Assembly: GCF_042242105.1 (NCBI RefSeq) | Contig: NC_092034.1 | Location: forward strand, 770,144 to 834,143 | Length of the DNA: 64,000 nt | Direction: 5' to 3' | DNA from: Pempheris klunzingeri | Lineage: Eukaryota; Chordata; Actinopteri; Acropomatiformes; Pempheridae | Part shown: piece after piece, positions 1 to 24,827 of the stretch | Numbering within the stretch: the first letter of the stretch is position 1 | Layout: every line of letters begins with the position of its first letter | Program-made: the position numbers and the translations under genes | The notes under the pieces: model-generated | The model's database searches: none | The model's input: the letters and a program-made list of their open reading frames with translations, nothing else | What the model was told of the DNA's origin: nothing

Positions 1-1087
1 GCAGCCAGGGGCGGAGTCTGTTCAGGTGGACGGGGTTGCGGCGAAAGCTTTCTGCTGAGATGTCGCGCTGCTGCTGCCCCTGGTTACTGTTGCCGTTGAC
101 CCCGGCAACGCCACGAACCCGAATGGCGCTGCGGTAGAGGGCACGACGGAACGCCAGCGTCTCTCTCTCCCTCAGCCGCCGCACGGTTCCACCCTCCCGC
201 TGCAGCCGCTGCCTCGTCGCCAAACGAGTCATCAGCCGCCGCGACGCCCGGTCGTTGGGCGCCGCGGGTGCCACCGCCCCCCCGAGGCCCGTCAGCCCCT
301 CAAAAATCACCCCCCGCTCCTCCAGATCAGCCCCGCCCCTCGTTCTCTGCTCTTCCAGCTCCTCGCCGTCCTCGCTGTCCTCGGCGACCACGGGCGAGAT
401 GGCGGGATGGTGAGGAAGAGGAGGGAGAGCGAGGGGAGGAGAGTCCAGGTACCACTCCCACACCCCTGCCCTCCGGCCTCCACCTCCTCTACCCCCCCTC
501 TCCCTCCGCCGCCGCCTCGTGGTCGTCTCCCCGCCGTCCGCCCCTCTGTGCCGCCTCAGCATCAGCCTCATCTGATGGTCGCTCCTCGCCGCCGAGGCCA
601 TCGCCGCCACCATGGCGACGGTGGCGGCCACGCTGCTGTTGGCGGGCGCCGGCCGCAGCGTGTACTCCTTGAAGTCGTCCTCGGCGCGGACGGAGTGCAG
701 GATGGAGGCGAACGGCTGCTTGCAGAGCGGACACTCGGCCTTGTTGTGCGACCACTCCTGGATGCACGGGAAGCAGAAGCGGTGCAGGCAGCGGTCCAGG
801 TAGGCCAGGTTGTTGAAGCGGTCCAGGCAGATCGGGCACTTGGAGTCCGGCGACGCCTCCTCCGCCGCCATCACTGCCCGCGCCGAGGCCGAGGCAGCAG
901 CGGAGGAGGAGGAGGGAGGAGACGAGGCGGCGGCAGGGGCTGTGGTCGTGGTGTTGTTGGTGTTTTTCCTCCTGCTGCTGCGACCGCCGCTCTCTCTGCT
1001 CCTCTCCTCCTCTTCCTCCGGCTGAGCGCTTCCTCCCGCCGCAGCGTCACGCCGACGACCGCGCAGCTTCATCCTCGTGGGCGCCAT
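1..1087 (-). CDS. topors: Topors, RING E3 ubiquitin/SUMO ligase (partial, 5' coding part)
   Basis: The reading frame runs uninterrupted from ATG at 1087 (or in-frame Met at 1072) off the left window edge, about 362 codons. Seen: a Ser/Ala/Glu-rich N-terminus, then a C3HC4 RING at about residues 84-122 with CPICLDRF, CLHRFCFPC and CPLCKQPF. This is followed by RAEDDFKEYTLRP, an Arg/Gly-rich stretch, GVIFEGL, and RRALYRSA...DISAESFRRNP. These match the order of blocks in vertebrate TOPORS, a nuclear topoisomerase I- and p53-binding protein with dual ubiquitin and SUMO E3 activity. An acceptor (CAG at 1093-1091) lies 3 bp upstream of the ATG, so the whole visible CDS is one exon, as in mammals, where most of the CDS is in the last exon. 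The RS-rich C-terminal half lies outside the window. Confidence 0.92.
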   Translation of the reverse strand, partial: MAPTRMKLRGRRRDAAAGGSAQPEEEEERSRESGGRSSRRKNTNNTTTTAPAAASSPPSSSSAAASASARAVMAAEEASPDSKCPICLDRFNNLAYLDRCLHRFCFPCIQEWSHNKAECPLCKQPFASILHSVRAEDDFKEYTLRPAPANSSVAATVAMVAAMASAARSDHQMRLMLRRHRGADGGETTTRRRRRERGGRGGGGRRAGVWEWYLDSPPLALPPLPHHPAISPVVAEDSEDGEELEEQRTRGGADLEERGVIFEGLTGLGGAVAPAAPNDRASRRLMTRLATRQRLQREGGTVRRLRERETLAFRRALYRSAIRVRGVAGVNGNSNQGQQQRDISAESFRRNPVHLNRLRPWL

Positions 1088-1860
1088 CACCTGAGCACAG
1101 ACAGGTCAAGAAGCATGATGAAGAACAGAGATAATCCTGCCACAGTCAGGGGTCTACTGATGCTAAGCTAGCAGAGCTAAGCTACGCCCTGTTTAGTGAT
1201 GATGAAGATTAGTGATGTAGATCAGTCAGAGGTCTAGTGATGCTACAGTAACAGATGCTAAGCTAACTGCTTTCACTTCAGTCTGTAGTCTTTTCCTGCA
1301 GGACGGACCGACTCTCTATCACTGCTAGCAGGTTAGCACGCTAACACTGGCTAACAGAGGCAGGGGGCTCTGTTAGCATTAAGCTAACCGGCAGGCTCGG
1401 ATGTTTTCTTCCCTTCTCGCTTCAAACTCGATCGTCAATATTTGAATCAATACCCTTTGATGGCAGAATCCTCCCCTGATCGATGTGATAGATATCGTCT
1501 CTGGATGAGAAACACGGGGGGGTCCTGTCAGCTTGTTAGCCTGCTAGCGTGCTAACACGGTTAGCTTCCCGTACCTGAGCTGAAGAGGACTCTCCAGGTC
1601 GCTCCGGGAGCTTCTCATCCGGGTTTTTTCTCCTCCTCCGGGCGGAATTTCGCACCGTGAGCGGCATCCGCCGTCCGCGGGGGGACCGGTGCTCCGGGCT
1701 CCGCTGCTCTGACCCGCTCACACCGAAACTCCCGCTAGAAACGGGCACATTTGTGTCGGGTGTTGTCGCCCGGACCGTCGGTACACACAGCTGGAATGAG
1801 AAAGCTGCCGCGGTGGATGATGGGATACCGACCGGACGGTCTGTTTTAGTCAAAGATCGT
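1088..1860 (-). other. topors: topors 5' untranslated exon, first intron and promoter region
   Basis: On the minus strand a strong donor (CTCAG|GTAC, GT at 1574-1573) pairs with the acceptor at 1093-1091, giving a roughly 480-bp intron just upstream of the topors ATG. The GC- and CpG-rich stretch 1575-1850 is therefore a probable untranslated first exon plus proximal promoter. The transcription start is not determinable. The short overlapping reading frames here (1536-1866, both strands) have no recognisable product. Confidence 0.55.
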
Positions 1861-2920
1861 CAATAAAGAAGATGGCTGCTGTTTGTTTGTTGTTTTGTCT
1901 GTTTCTTTTTGAGAAATATCCAACTTAGAAAATTATTTTAACATCTTTAATTTACATCTGAAGGATCAGGTGCATGCGAAAAAAGACAAGAAAGGACAAA
2001 AATAGACAGAAGTGAAAAATAATTACATTTCTTTTGAAGTCATTAGGATGTTTTTTATAAATCACATTCTTCTATTTAGCGAAGAAGTTCCACTGTAATT
2101 CAGTTTTTGATGACTTTAAGAGCTTTTATATCAGAAATAAACTCACTGTGAAACACACCAAGCCTCTGATGTACTTTACTCTGGGTTTTTACATATTTCC
2201 AGGAATATGGACGTTATTAACCAGTCCTCCGTCTCTGCTGAGGCCAGAAACAACGTCCAGACATGAAGCCTCAGAAATGATCAGTAGTTTCATCTCAGAG
2301 TCCACGATCGTTGGTTTCAAGAAAAGAATGTGATAGATATTAAATTAACTTTAGATCTTCTAACATCTTTTAGTATAAATATAAAGCAGGTCTTTGGCCT
2401 CAAGGACTGACAGAGTAATTTTAAATACAATAAACCTTTGAGCAACTTCTTAAAAAATCTGGATTTTAAAAAAAGCATCTTTTTTCTACATGAAAACACC
2501 AAACTTCATGAAGGCTGTTGGTGTGTTTGTGTTTCTGCAAATGAGTGAGACCTCCCTGTGGTCCTCTCTGGCGGCTCAGTGCTGCCCTCTAACTGCCTGA
2601 ATAAAAAACCGTCAAACCGGCAGAACAAAGCCCGGAAAAGAGTCGGTTAGACTTAAAGTTACTCATCACAGTGACGATAAACAGGAGATAAAACTCGTGG
2701 CGGCGGTGTTTAGGAGAATAGTTAACTTATTGTGTGGTTACTCGGTTATTAACGGGTGAAATGTAGTCTCTGCTCCGAGGCACAAGATGGCGGTGTGGCG
2801 CCACTTTAGAAACCGGCTGTGGACCGCCGATGAAACCCGGAAGTGGAGGGAGAAAGAGGCACTGTAAACAAACCGAAACTAATCTGAAGTAACTGAGACT
2901 TCCAGCGGAGTTAAAGCAGG

Positions 2921-3531
2921 ATGATGACCGTCAGCAGGCGGAACCTGGACAGGATCTACTCCGCGGTACGTTCACCACACCTGGTCCCCATTAAACCGTG
3001 GTCAGGTACCGGACAGCGAGCTAATGGCTAACGGTTAGCTTAGCTTAGCTAGCAGCTGGCTAACATTCAGTTCGTCCGATTAGTTTTGAGTTTTGGTAAA
3101 ATGTTAATTTCTTTGTGATGAATTAGTTAGTTAATGAGGGGGAGATTAGCGTCATGTTGTTTTTTAACACAGTTACATTAAATTATTGCTAGATTGAGAC
3201 TTTTAAACTGATAAATACTCAGCTGTTTATGTTCATCATCAGCATTGATTCAAGCTTTTAAAAATGAGTGGTTTTATGAATGAAGTCTGGTGGTTTTGAA
3301 GAGAGAAATATAACTGGACCCATTCCAACACTTTTACTGCCCACCTGTCATGTAGACACCAGGGCCCGAACAGAGAGGACCCTGGGTTAAACTAACAGCC
3401 TGTCTCTGCTCTCCGTCTCTCAGGTCTTGCTGGCCGTTGTGGTCTTGTCCTGGTCTTACGTGATCTACGCCAGCAGGATCGCGTCTCATTGGCTGCTGGA
3501 GAAGAGGACCGCCCTCCTGCAGGAGGACTGA
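2921..3531 (+). CDS. smim27: Small integral membrane protein 27 (50 aa, two exons)
   Basis: Exon 1 is 2921-2965 and exon 2 is 3424-3531; both splice sites are canonical (CCGCG|GTACG; CTCTCAG|GTC) and phase 0 is kept. The protein starts MMTVSRRNLDRIYSA, continues into a single hydrophobic helix (VLLAVVVLSWSYVIYA) and ends LLQED. The start resembles human SMIM27 (SRRTLDWIYS followed by an LLLAIVLISW-type helix), and human SMIM27 is the divergent neighbour of TOPORS, as here. Expected role: a one-pass membrane microprotein of unknown function. A second ATG at 2924 is in frame. A possible donor (GCAG|GTGAGC, about 3542) just after the stop suggests a 3'UTR intron. The gene is too short for ORF-length filters and would be missed without the synteny. 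Confidence 0.87.
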
Positions 3532-4479
3532 CGGCGTGCAGGTGAGCCGAGTGAACGCTCACCTGGTGACTGGATACGAGATGAACAAAAACATCAGAAT
3601 CCAAATATATTCTTCACAGCGAGACCCAGAATGTAATACGGACCCACATCCACAGACGTCCGTAGACCCGGACAGACGTCCGTAGACCTGGACAGACGTC
3701 CGTAGACCAGGACAGAGCTGGATTTCACACCTGTTCTCTCTCTGTCTCCTCTCTGGTAGTCCTCCTCTGGTCTCTTTAAACCCTCATCTGGACTGAGAGA
3801 CTCACCTGGACAGAGTTGGACCCACTGAACCACCATTAAAACACCTGCTGGGCCTCTGAAGGCCTCCGGGTCTGATGGGGGGCGGTTGGAAGGTCCGTCA
3901 GGTTTGGAGACGTCTGCGGTTTTGAAGAGGAACAACTGATGGACCCCAGACACAAGGAATTCTGGGTAAACTGTCTGTTAAACTGACTTCAGACCTTCAG
4001 GACCACAGAGTCTTACGGGTCCTGGAACTGCTGGAAAGTCCTGGAATTAAGGGAAGTCTGTTCCAGGCAGGATTAAGACGTTGGGACGAGTCGGGGAGTT
4101 TTATTGTGTCTTCAAAGTGATATTTTTCCATGAGTGACTTCCTGGTCTGACGCTCGTTCTGATTGGTCACTGGAGGAAACCCTGAGGACACATTCACACT
4201 CACAGCTCATGGAAATAAAAACGTTTCAGTCTGAGAAAATCACATAAAAGTTAAAGTTAGTTACACGTGACTCATGTTATTATGGGTTATTTAGTGAATC
4301 TGGAACACTGTAATAATAATAATGCACTGAAACGAGTCAATGAATGGATCAGTCCATCAACAGAAAATCAATCAGCAGCTTTTTAGAATGGATTCATTGT
4401 TTTCAGTCATTTTTGAAGGAAAATGTTCCAACTTCACCTTGTAGATTCACCTGGAGCTCTGGACATGTTTATAGCAGGG

Positions 4480-4805
4480 TTATATCAATCTCCTCAACCA
4501 CACCAGACTCCATTGACAAAAACAGACATTTTACACAAGAGTTGCTGGTTTACTGCTGCATCAATCGGTTAGTTTATTTGTGTTATTGTGTGTTACACAA
4601 ATATTGTGCTGGATCTGAACTGACCGTTCAAGACACTAAACCCACAGAATAACACTGATGGAGGCAGCAGCAGAGCAGCAGCTCCTGTGTCCTGTTCTCT
4701 AAAATCCCTGTTTTAGTGAATGGAGTCTGGTGTGTGTGCTGTTTGTGGTTAAACCAAAAGGATCTTCCAGGTCTCTCTCTGTAGGGATCCTTTCTCTGTA
4801 GGGTT
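4480..4805 (+). mobile_element. Foldback (palindromic) dispersed element, copy 1
   Basis: The left arm contains ACCAGACTCCATTGAC, the centre has the GTGTTATTGTGTGTTACACA motif and the Gly-rich CAGCAGCAGAGCAGCAGCTC block, and the right arm has CCCTGTTTTAGTGAATGG, GTTTGTGGTTAAACC and GGATCTTCCAGGTC. The two arms are approximate reverse complements. No transposase is encoded, so it is a non-autonomous, MITE-like element. The same blocks recur at least eight more times in this window. Confidence 0.6.
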
Positions 4806-4978
4806 TTAAGATGTTTGTATCTGTTGTGTGATTTTATTTTGTTTTATTCCTCCTGGTTTACTTTTACTTTGACATTAAAGAGTTGTTTCAGCTCCTAAAG
4901 CCTCGTTTTATTCACTGAGATCCAAAAAATAATGAGTTTACAGGAAGATCGAGTCAGAGCAAAACCACAGATATGAAA

Positions 4979-5105
4979 GTGTGTGTGTGTGTGTGTTTGT
5001 CAGTGTGTCTGTCTGTGTGTGTGTGTGTGTGTCCTCTGATGTATTCAGTAACTAAAACCTCTGAAACACACACAGCCACTTGTTTAGTAATGGTGATGCT
5101 GTTTG

Positions 5106-5146
<41 letters not shown>

Positions 5147-5168
5147 TGTGAGTGTGAGTGTGTGTGTG
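4979..5168. repeat. (TG)n microsatellites (two adjacent runs)
   Basis: Runs at about 4979-5032 (interrupted by TTTGTCAG and CTG units) and 5107-5168. Both are simple dinucleotide repeats. The open frames on both strands (Cys-Val and His-Thr polymers) are not genes. Confidence 0.9.
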
Positions 5169-5533
5169 TCCTCTCATATGTAAATGATCTCAACAGAATG
5201 GGTGGATGAGAGCGGGCGAGCGAGCTCAACAGACAACAGAGAGAGGGGAGAGAGAGGGAGGCTCTTTGGGTGAGTACTCATTCTATTAACAAAACACTTC
5301 AAACACACACACACACACACACACACTCTCATCTGTAATTAAAAACCAGCTCCCTTCGCCTCCATCTGATCCACAGAAGCTCTCAAACTGAAAACCAGAT
5401 TCAGCTGTTAGCTTAGCTTAGCATAAAGACTGGAAACAAAGGGGAACTGTTAGCGGGGCTCTCCCAATAATAATAATAATAATGATGATGATGATGTCTG
5501 ATAGAAGTTCAGTCTCTGATTTAGTTTTAGTTC

Positions 5534-5536
<3 letters not shown>

Positions 5537-5566
<30 letters not shown>

Positions 5567-5569
5567 TTT

Positions 5570-5604
<35 letters not shown>
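5537..5604. repeat. (GT)n / (AC)n inverted dinucleotide pair (perfect foldback)
   Basis: A run of about 15 GT units is followed, after a spacer reading roughly GGTTTG, by a run of about 15 AC units on the same strand. The arms are therefore perfectly self-complementary, giving a potential stem of about 30 bp with a short loop. Most microsatellites here are single-orientation. Confidence 0.85.
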
Positions 5605-5606
<2 letters not shown>

Positions 5607-6644
5607 ATATAAAGGGTAAAATATGTAACACATTAAATAAGAATTATATAATAATATTAATTCTATGTCATATATTCTAATTGAGGGCAGCCTGTTCTAA
5701 GACACTGATGGAGTTTAGGTCTCGTCTCCTTCCTCCTCCTCCTCCTCCTCCTCCTCCTCTCCCAGGTCCTGTTGACCTGTCGGCCATCTTGGCTGCTGAC
5801 AGGTAAACAGATCTCTTCATCTTCGTCTCTTCAGGTTTCCCATCTGCTCGGCGCTGACACATGAATATTCAAGTCTGAGCCGGAGGAGACGTGAAGGAGG
5901 GAGGAAGAGGAAGAGGAAGAGGAGGAGGAGGAGGAGCAGGAGTCCACAGGAGGAAGGTTAATATCTGTTTTCTCTTTACGTGACCTCCCTCATCAAAATA
6001 CTATTTTAAATCACTTTTTCAGTTTTTGCCCAAAACCAGTAAAATCTAAGGATTTTGTGTCACTATTAGCAAAACTGGACGTTCGCAAACACAATAAAGG
6101 TTGAAACCGCCTGTGTTTTATTATTTTTCTTTAATTGTCTTACAGTGAAAACACATTTTCTGTGGACCAGAACAGACGACGGGATTAGAACAGTAAGTTT
6201 ATATCGAGTGAACACAGAACAGAACTTATCACCGCTTAAAGAATCTAAACTGGATCATTTAGTCACAATGACTGGATGTATTTATTTACCTCGTCCCAGT
6301 CAGGAGCTACGCTAACCTGCTAACAGGATGTTTCAGGAAACAGGGAGGCTTCTGACTAGTGAAACTGTGAAATTAGCAATAAAAGTTCCAGCAATGATTC
6401 TTCACACAGACGCAGAACTAGCTTTGTTAGACGGATTTCCTGCCGACCAATCAGAAGAGGTCACCTAATATGTGCCGGGCTCGACGTGACAGCTGACAGA
6501 GGAAAACAACCAAGATGGCCGCCACCGTCCTAAAGCGAAGAACAAACAACCGCGTTTTTCCATTATCGACGTGTTTCCACCAAACCTGCTGGCGGTTTAC
6601 GTACAAAGACGACGTAAAGACGCAAATAGACACAAAATCGTGGC

Positions 6645-7034
6645 AGGCGGTTAGCACAAGCATTAGCCCAGTTAGCACAAGCATTAGCCCAGTTAGCACA
6701 AGCATTAGCCCCAGTTAGCACAAGCATTAGCTCAGTTAGCACAAGCATTAGCCCAGTTAGCACAAGCATTAGCCCCAGTTAGCACAAGCATTAGCCCAGT
6801 TAGCACAAGCATTAGCCCCAGTTAGCACAAGCATTAGCCCAGTTAGCACAAGCATTAGCCCCAGTTAGCACAAGCATTAGCCCAGTTAGTACAAGCATTA
6901 GCCCCAGTTAGCACAAGCATTAGCCCAGTTAGCACAAGCATTAGCCCAGTTAGCACAAGCATTAGCCCCAGTTAGCACAAGCATTAGCCCCAGTTAGCAC
7001 AAGCATTAGCCCAGTTAGCACAAGCATTAGCTCT
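6645..7034. repeat. 21/22-bp minisatellite, about 18 copies
   Basis: Unit: AGTTAGCACAAGCATTAGCC followed by C or CC. Copies are nearly identical, with rare substitutions (for example GTTAGTAC at about 6886 and CATTAGCTC at about 6726). Copies with three and four C alternate, giving mixed 21- and 22-bp periods. It contains overlapping TTAGC words but no coding sense. Confidence 0.9.
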
Positions 7035-7301
7035 CTTGTCATCATGTGTATTCGTAAATAGACACAAATGACAGAATCTGGTGATCAAACTAAGAAACAC
7101 GAGGTGCATATTCACTTCCTGTTTGGTGGAAACACGCCTCCAGATAGGTGTTTGCCGAACTTCTCACAGGATCTGATAAAAGTTTCATCTACAGTCGGAC
7201 CCTCCGTCTCACTTAGGACGTGAAGCGAACACGTAACATATGACACTAACACACGCTAACGGTCTACAGAAGAGATGGCGGCTGGAGAAGGTTTGGGGGG
7301 G

Positions 7302-20886
<13,585 letters not shown>

Positions 20887-23870
20887 GCTGAGCGACAGGG
20901 CGGCTTTAAGGGACAGGTGGACAGACAGGTGGACGGACAGACAGGTGTCCACGCAGCGCTGCAGCCTCTGAGCCTCTGAGCGTCTGAGTCCAGACTGGGT
21001 GAGGAGCAGAGCCTGTAGAGAGCCCTGCTCACGCTGGGGTCAGTACCTCTGTGGTGCTCGCTGCCCTCTGCTGGAGGCTTCTGTCGCTGCAGGTTTTCTC
21101 TTAAAGGTCCTGTTTTTGTAATAAAAAGTCTTCTCTACATGAAAGCGTGTCCCCAGACCCTGAAGCCGTGAGGACAGGCCGTCCTCCCTCTGCTCGTCCT
21201 GCTCCATCCTTCAGGAAGTGTGTGTGAAAACGCCCTGTTTGTATTTGGCCCCGTTTGTGATGTCACACACGGGGATCTGTTGATCATGTGACCTCCCCCA
21301 GACCTCCTATTCGCTCAGGGCTGCTTCCTTAGCGAGGGTTAGCGTTAGCGGTACGACCTCAGGGGGGTCGGTACCAGCCTCAGACTTGAGGCTGTAGTTT
21401 TTGTAGTTTATTTATCAGGTTAGCCTGTAGCTGTGGTGTTAGCATGTAGCATGTAGCTCGGCTAATGTGGCTTCCAGTTGGTGAGCACCAGGAAAGGAGC
21501 TGACCAATCAGAGCACACCGGGCTTTTTTGGGGGGGGGCTTGTATTGTTGTGTGTATATTACAGTACTGTGTGTATCAATCAGGAATCAGGAATTCAACA
21601 GGAAGGATTCAAGAATCCCCACAGAGCAGCTCAGAGATTAGATTATAGTATATGATCTAATAGATTCTAGTATATGATCTAATAGATTCTAGTATATAAT
21701 CTAATAGATTCTAGTATATGATCTAATAGATTCTAGTATATAATCTAATAGATTCTAGTATATGATCTAATAGATCCTAGTATATGATCTAATATATTCT
21801 AGTATATAATCTAATATATTCTAGTATATAATCTAATATATATTCTAGTATATAATCTAATAGATTCTAGTATATGATCTAATAGATTCTAGTATATAAT
21901 CTAATAGATTCTAGTATATGATCTAATAGATCCTAGTATATGATCTAATAGATTCTAGTATATAATCTAATATATTCTAGTATATAATCTAATATATTCT
22001 AGTATATAATCTAATATATATTCTAGTACATAATCTAATATATTCTAGTATATAATCTAATATATATTCTAGTATATAATCTAATAGATTCTAGTATATG
22101 ATCTAATGTATTCTAGTATATAATCTAATAGATTCTAGTATATAATCTAATATATATTCTAGTATATGATCTAATGTATTCTAGTATATAATCTAATAGA
22201 TTCTAGTATATAATCTAATATATATTCTAGTATATAATCTAATATATTCTATCATATAATCTAATGTATTCTAGTATATAATCTAATATATATTCTAGTA
22301 TATAATCTAATATATATTCTAGTATATAATCTAATATATTCTAGCATATAATCTAATGTATTCTAGTATATAATCTAATATATATTCTAGTATATAATCT
22401 AATATATTCTAGTTTATAATCTAATGTATTCTAGTATATAATCTAATATATTCTAGTATATAATCTAATATATAATAGTATATAATCTAATATATTCTAG
22501 TATATAATCTAATATATATTCTAGTATATAATCTAATGTATTCTAGTATATAATCTAATGTATTCTAGTATATAATCTAATATATATTCTAGTATATAAT
22601 ATAATATATATTCTAGTATATAATCTAATATATTCTAGTTTATAATCTAATGTATTCTAGTATATAATATAATATATATTCTAGTATATAATATAATATA
22701 TATTCTAGTATATAATCTAATATATTCTAGTATATAATATAATATATGTTCTAGTATATAATCTAATATATTCTAGTTTATAATCTAATGTATTGTAGTA
22801 TATAATCTAATATATTCTAGTATATAATATAATATATATTATAGTATATAATCTAATATATTCTAGTATATAATATAATATATATTCTAGTATATAATCT
22901 AATATATATTCTAGTATATAATCTAATATATTCTAGTTTATAATCTAATGTATTCTAGTATATAATCTAATATATTCTAGTATATAATCTAATATATATT
23001 CTAGTATATAATCTAATATATTCTAGTTTATAATCTAATGTATTCTAGTATATAATCTAATATATATTCTAGTATATAATCTAATATATATTCTAGTATA
23101 TAATCTAATATATTCTAGTTTATAATCTAATGTATTCTAGTATATAATCTAATATATTCTAGTATATAATCTAATATATATTCTAGTATATAATCTAATG
23201 TATTCTAGTTTATAATCTAATGTATTCTAGTATATAATCTAATATATTCTAGTATATAATCTAATAGATTCTAGTATATAATCTAATATATATTCTAGTA
23301 TATAATCTAATATATTCTAGTATATAATCTAATAGATTCTAGTATATAATCTAATATATATTCTAGTATATAATCTAATATATTCTAGTATATAATCTAA
23401 TATATATTCTAGTATATAATCTAATATATATTCTAGTATATAATCTAATGTATTCTAGTATATAATCTAATGTATTCTAGTATATAATCTAATATATATT
23501 CTATATTACAGTACTGTGTGTCAGTGTGTGTGTGTGTGTGTCACGCCCCCCCCCCCCTCCTGCTCTGACCAATCAGCTCTCTCTGCTCCCTCAGTCGGTG
23601 TTTCAGTGTCACAGGAGGATTTACCGGCTTCTTCTCCTGAAACTCCTTCACCGACAGACTACCGACAGACTACCGACAGATCCCCGGTGTGTGAGGAGAT
23701 CCTTTAACGGCTCTACTTTATCTCACGGCGGATTTTTCCCGACTTTTATTTCCGCTGTTTCTGTCAGCGGTGTTTGTCCCGGCTCGGCTCGGCTCGGCTC
23801 GGCTCTGCTCGGCTCGGCTCGGCTCGGACCGGACCGGTACCTGGACCGTGTCCCGGGCTGAAGCAGCAGC
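20887..23870. promoter_or_regulatory. Shared head-to-head intergenic region of the cyclase and npnt genes
   Basis: The cyclase (minus) starts at 20886 and npnt (plus) at 23871, so this 3-kb interval must hold both promoters. Its middle 1.9 kb is an AT-rich tandem array. Proximal to npnt it has a CpG-rich stretch with about nine copies of the pentamer CGGCT (about 23777-23825), probably 5'UTR. Proximal to the cyclase there is only a short ACAGACAGGTGGAC-type repeat. No TATA box could be assigned with confidence. Confidence 0.5.
21639..23505. repeat. AT-rich 20-24-bp tandem array (about 85 units)
   Basis: The unit is close to TATATAATCTAATATAT plus TCTAG. Common variants are AATAGATTCTAG, AATGTATTCTAG, AGTTTATAATCT and AATATAATATAT. 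The unit is itself partly palindromic (TATATA; CTAG). It fills the divergent interval between the two gene starts. Variants recur as blocks, suggesting expansion in multi-unit segments. Confidence 0.95.
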
Positions 23871-24273
23871 ATGCGGACCCCGGTCGGCCTGGTTGTGCTG
23901 CTGTGGTTCTGTGTGAGGATCCGGGCCCGACTGGACCCCCACAGGTCAGGATTCATTGTTCACTGTCTGTGTGCCACTAAAGGGTTCTTACTGTGTTCTT
24001 ACTGTGGGGGGGGGGGGGGCATGATACCAAAACACTTCTCTTCTTTTATTCTTGTATCTGAGAGGGGAAGTTTAGAGAGTCAAAGGGGGGAGACCTGCTG
24101 CAGGAGGAGGGACGGGTGAGGGAGGAGAGGGGGAGGAGAGGGGGAGAGGGAAAGTATGTGGAGGGAGTGCTGGAGACGCCCCCCCCCCCCCCCTCATAAT
24201 GATTCATGTTCAGACAGGTGCTGGAAACCAGAGAGGACGCTCTGCAGCAGCAAGGCATGATGGGAGTCTGCGT

Positions 24274-24311
<38 letters not shown>

Positions 24312-24601
24312 CGTCTGCTTCCTCACACACTCCGTCTGCTTCCTCACACACTCCGTCTGCGTCCTCACACACTCCGTCTGCGTCCTCACACACTCCGTCT
24401 GCGTCCTCACACACTCCGTCTGCGTCCTCACACACTCCGTCTGCGTCCTCACACACTCCGTCTGCTTCCTCACACACTCCGTCTGCGTCCTCACACACTC
24501 CGTCTGCTTCCTCACACACTCCGTCTGCGTCCACACACACACACACACTCCGTCTGCGTCCACACACACTCCGTCTGCTTCCTCACACACTCCGTCTGCG
24601 T

Positions 24602-24635
<34 letters not shown>

Positions 24636-24644
24636 CGTCTGCGT

Positions 24645-24678
<34 letters not shown>

Positions 24679-24789
24679 CGTCTGCGTCCACACACACACA
24701 CACACACTCCGTCTGCGTCCACACACACACACACACTCCGTCTGCGTCCACACACACTCCGTCTGCTTCCTCACACACTCCGTCTGCGT

Positions 24790-24827
<38 letters not shown>

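Larger units (their letters stand above)
3532..7301. other. Intergenic region, repeat-rich, no gene seen
   Basis: Between the smim27 stop and the cyclase stop I see no exon-like coding sequence. It holds a possible smim27 polyadenylation signal (AATAAA 4214-4219), a foldback element (about 4480-4805), several (TG)n/(CA)n runs, a (TCC)n run near 5731-5760, Gln/Glu-type purine repeats near 5890-5935, and a 21/22-bp minisatellite (6645-7034). The reading frames there are repeat artefacts. Confidence 0.6.

Noticed and set aside
400..520. Apparent frameshift in topors after the RING
   Set aside because: On recounting the C run at about 491-498, the frame is continuous through VWEWYLDSPP and into GVIFEGL. 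The break was a counting error.
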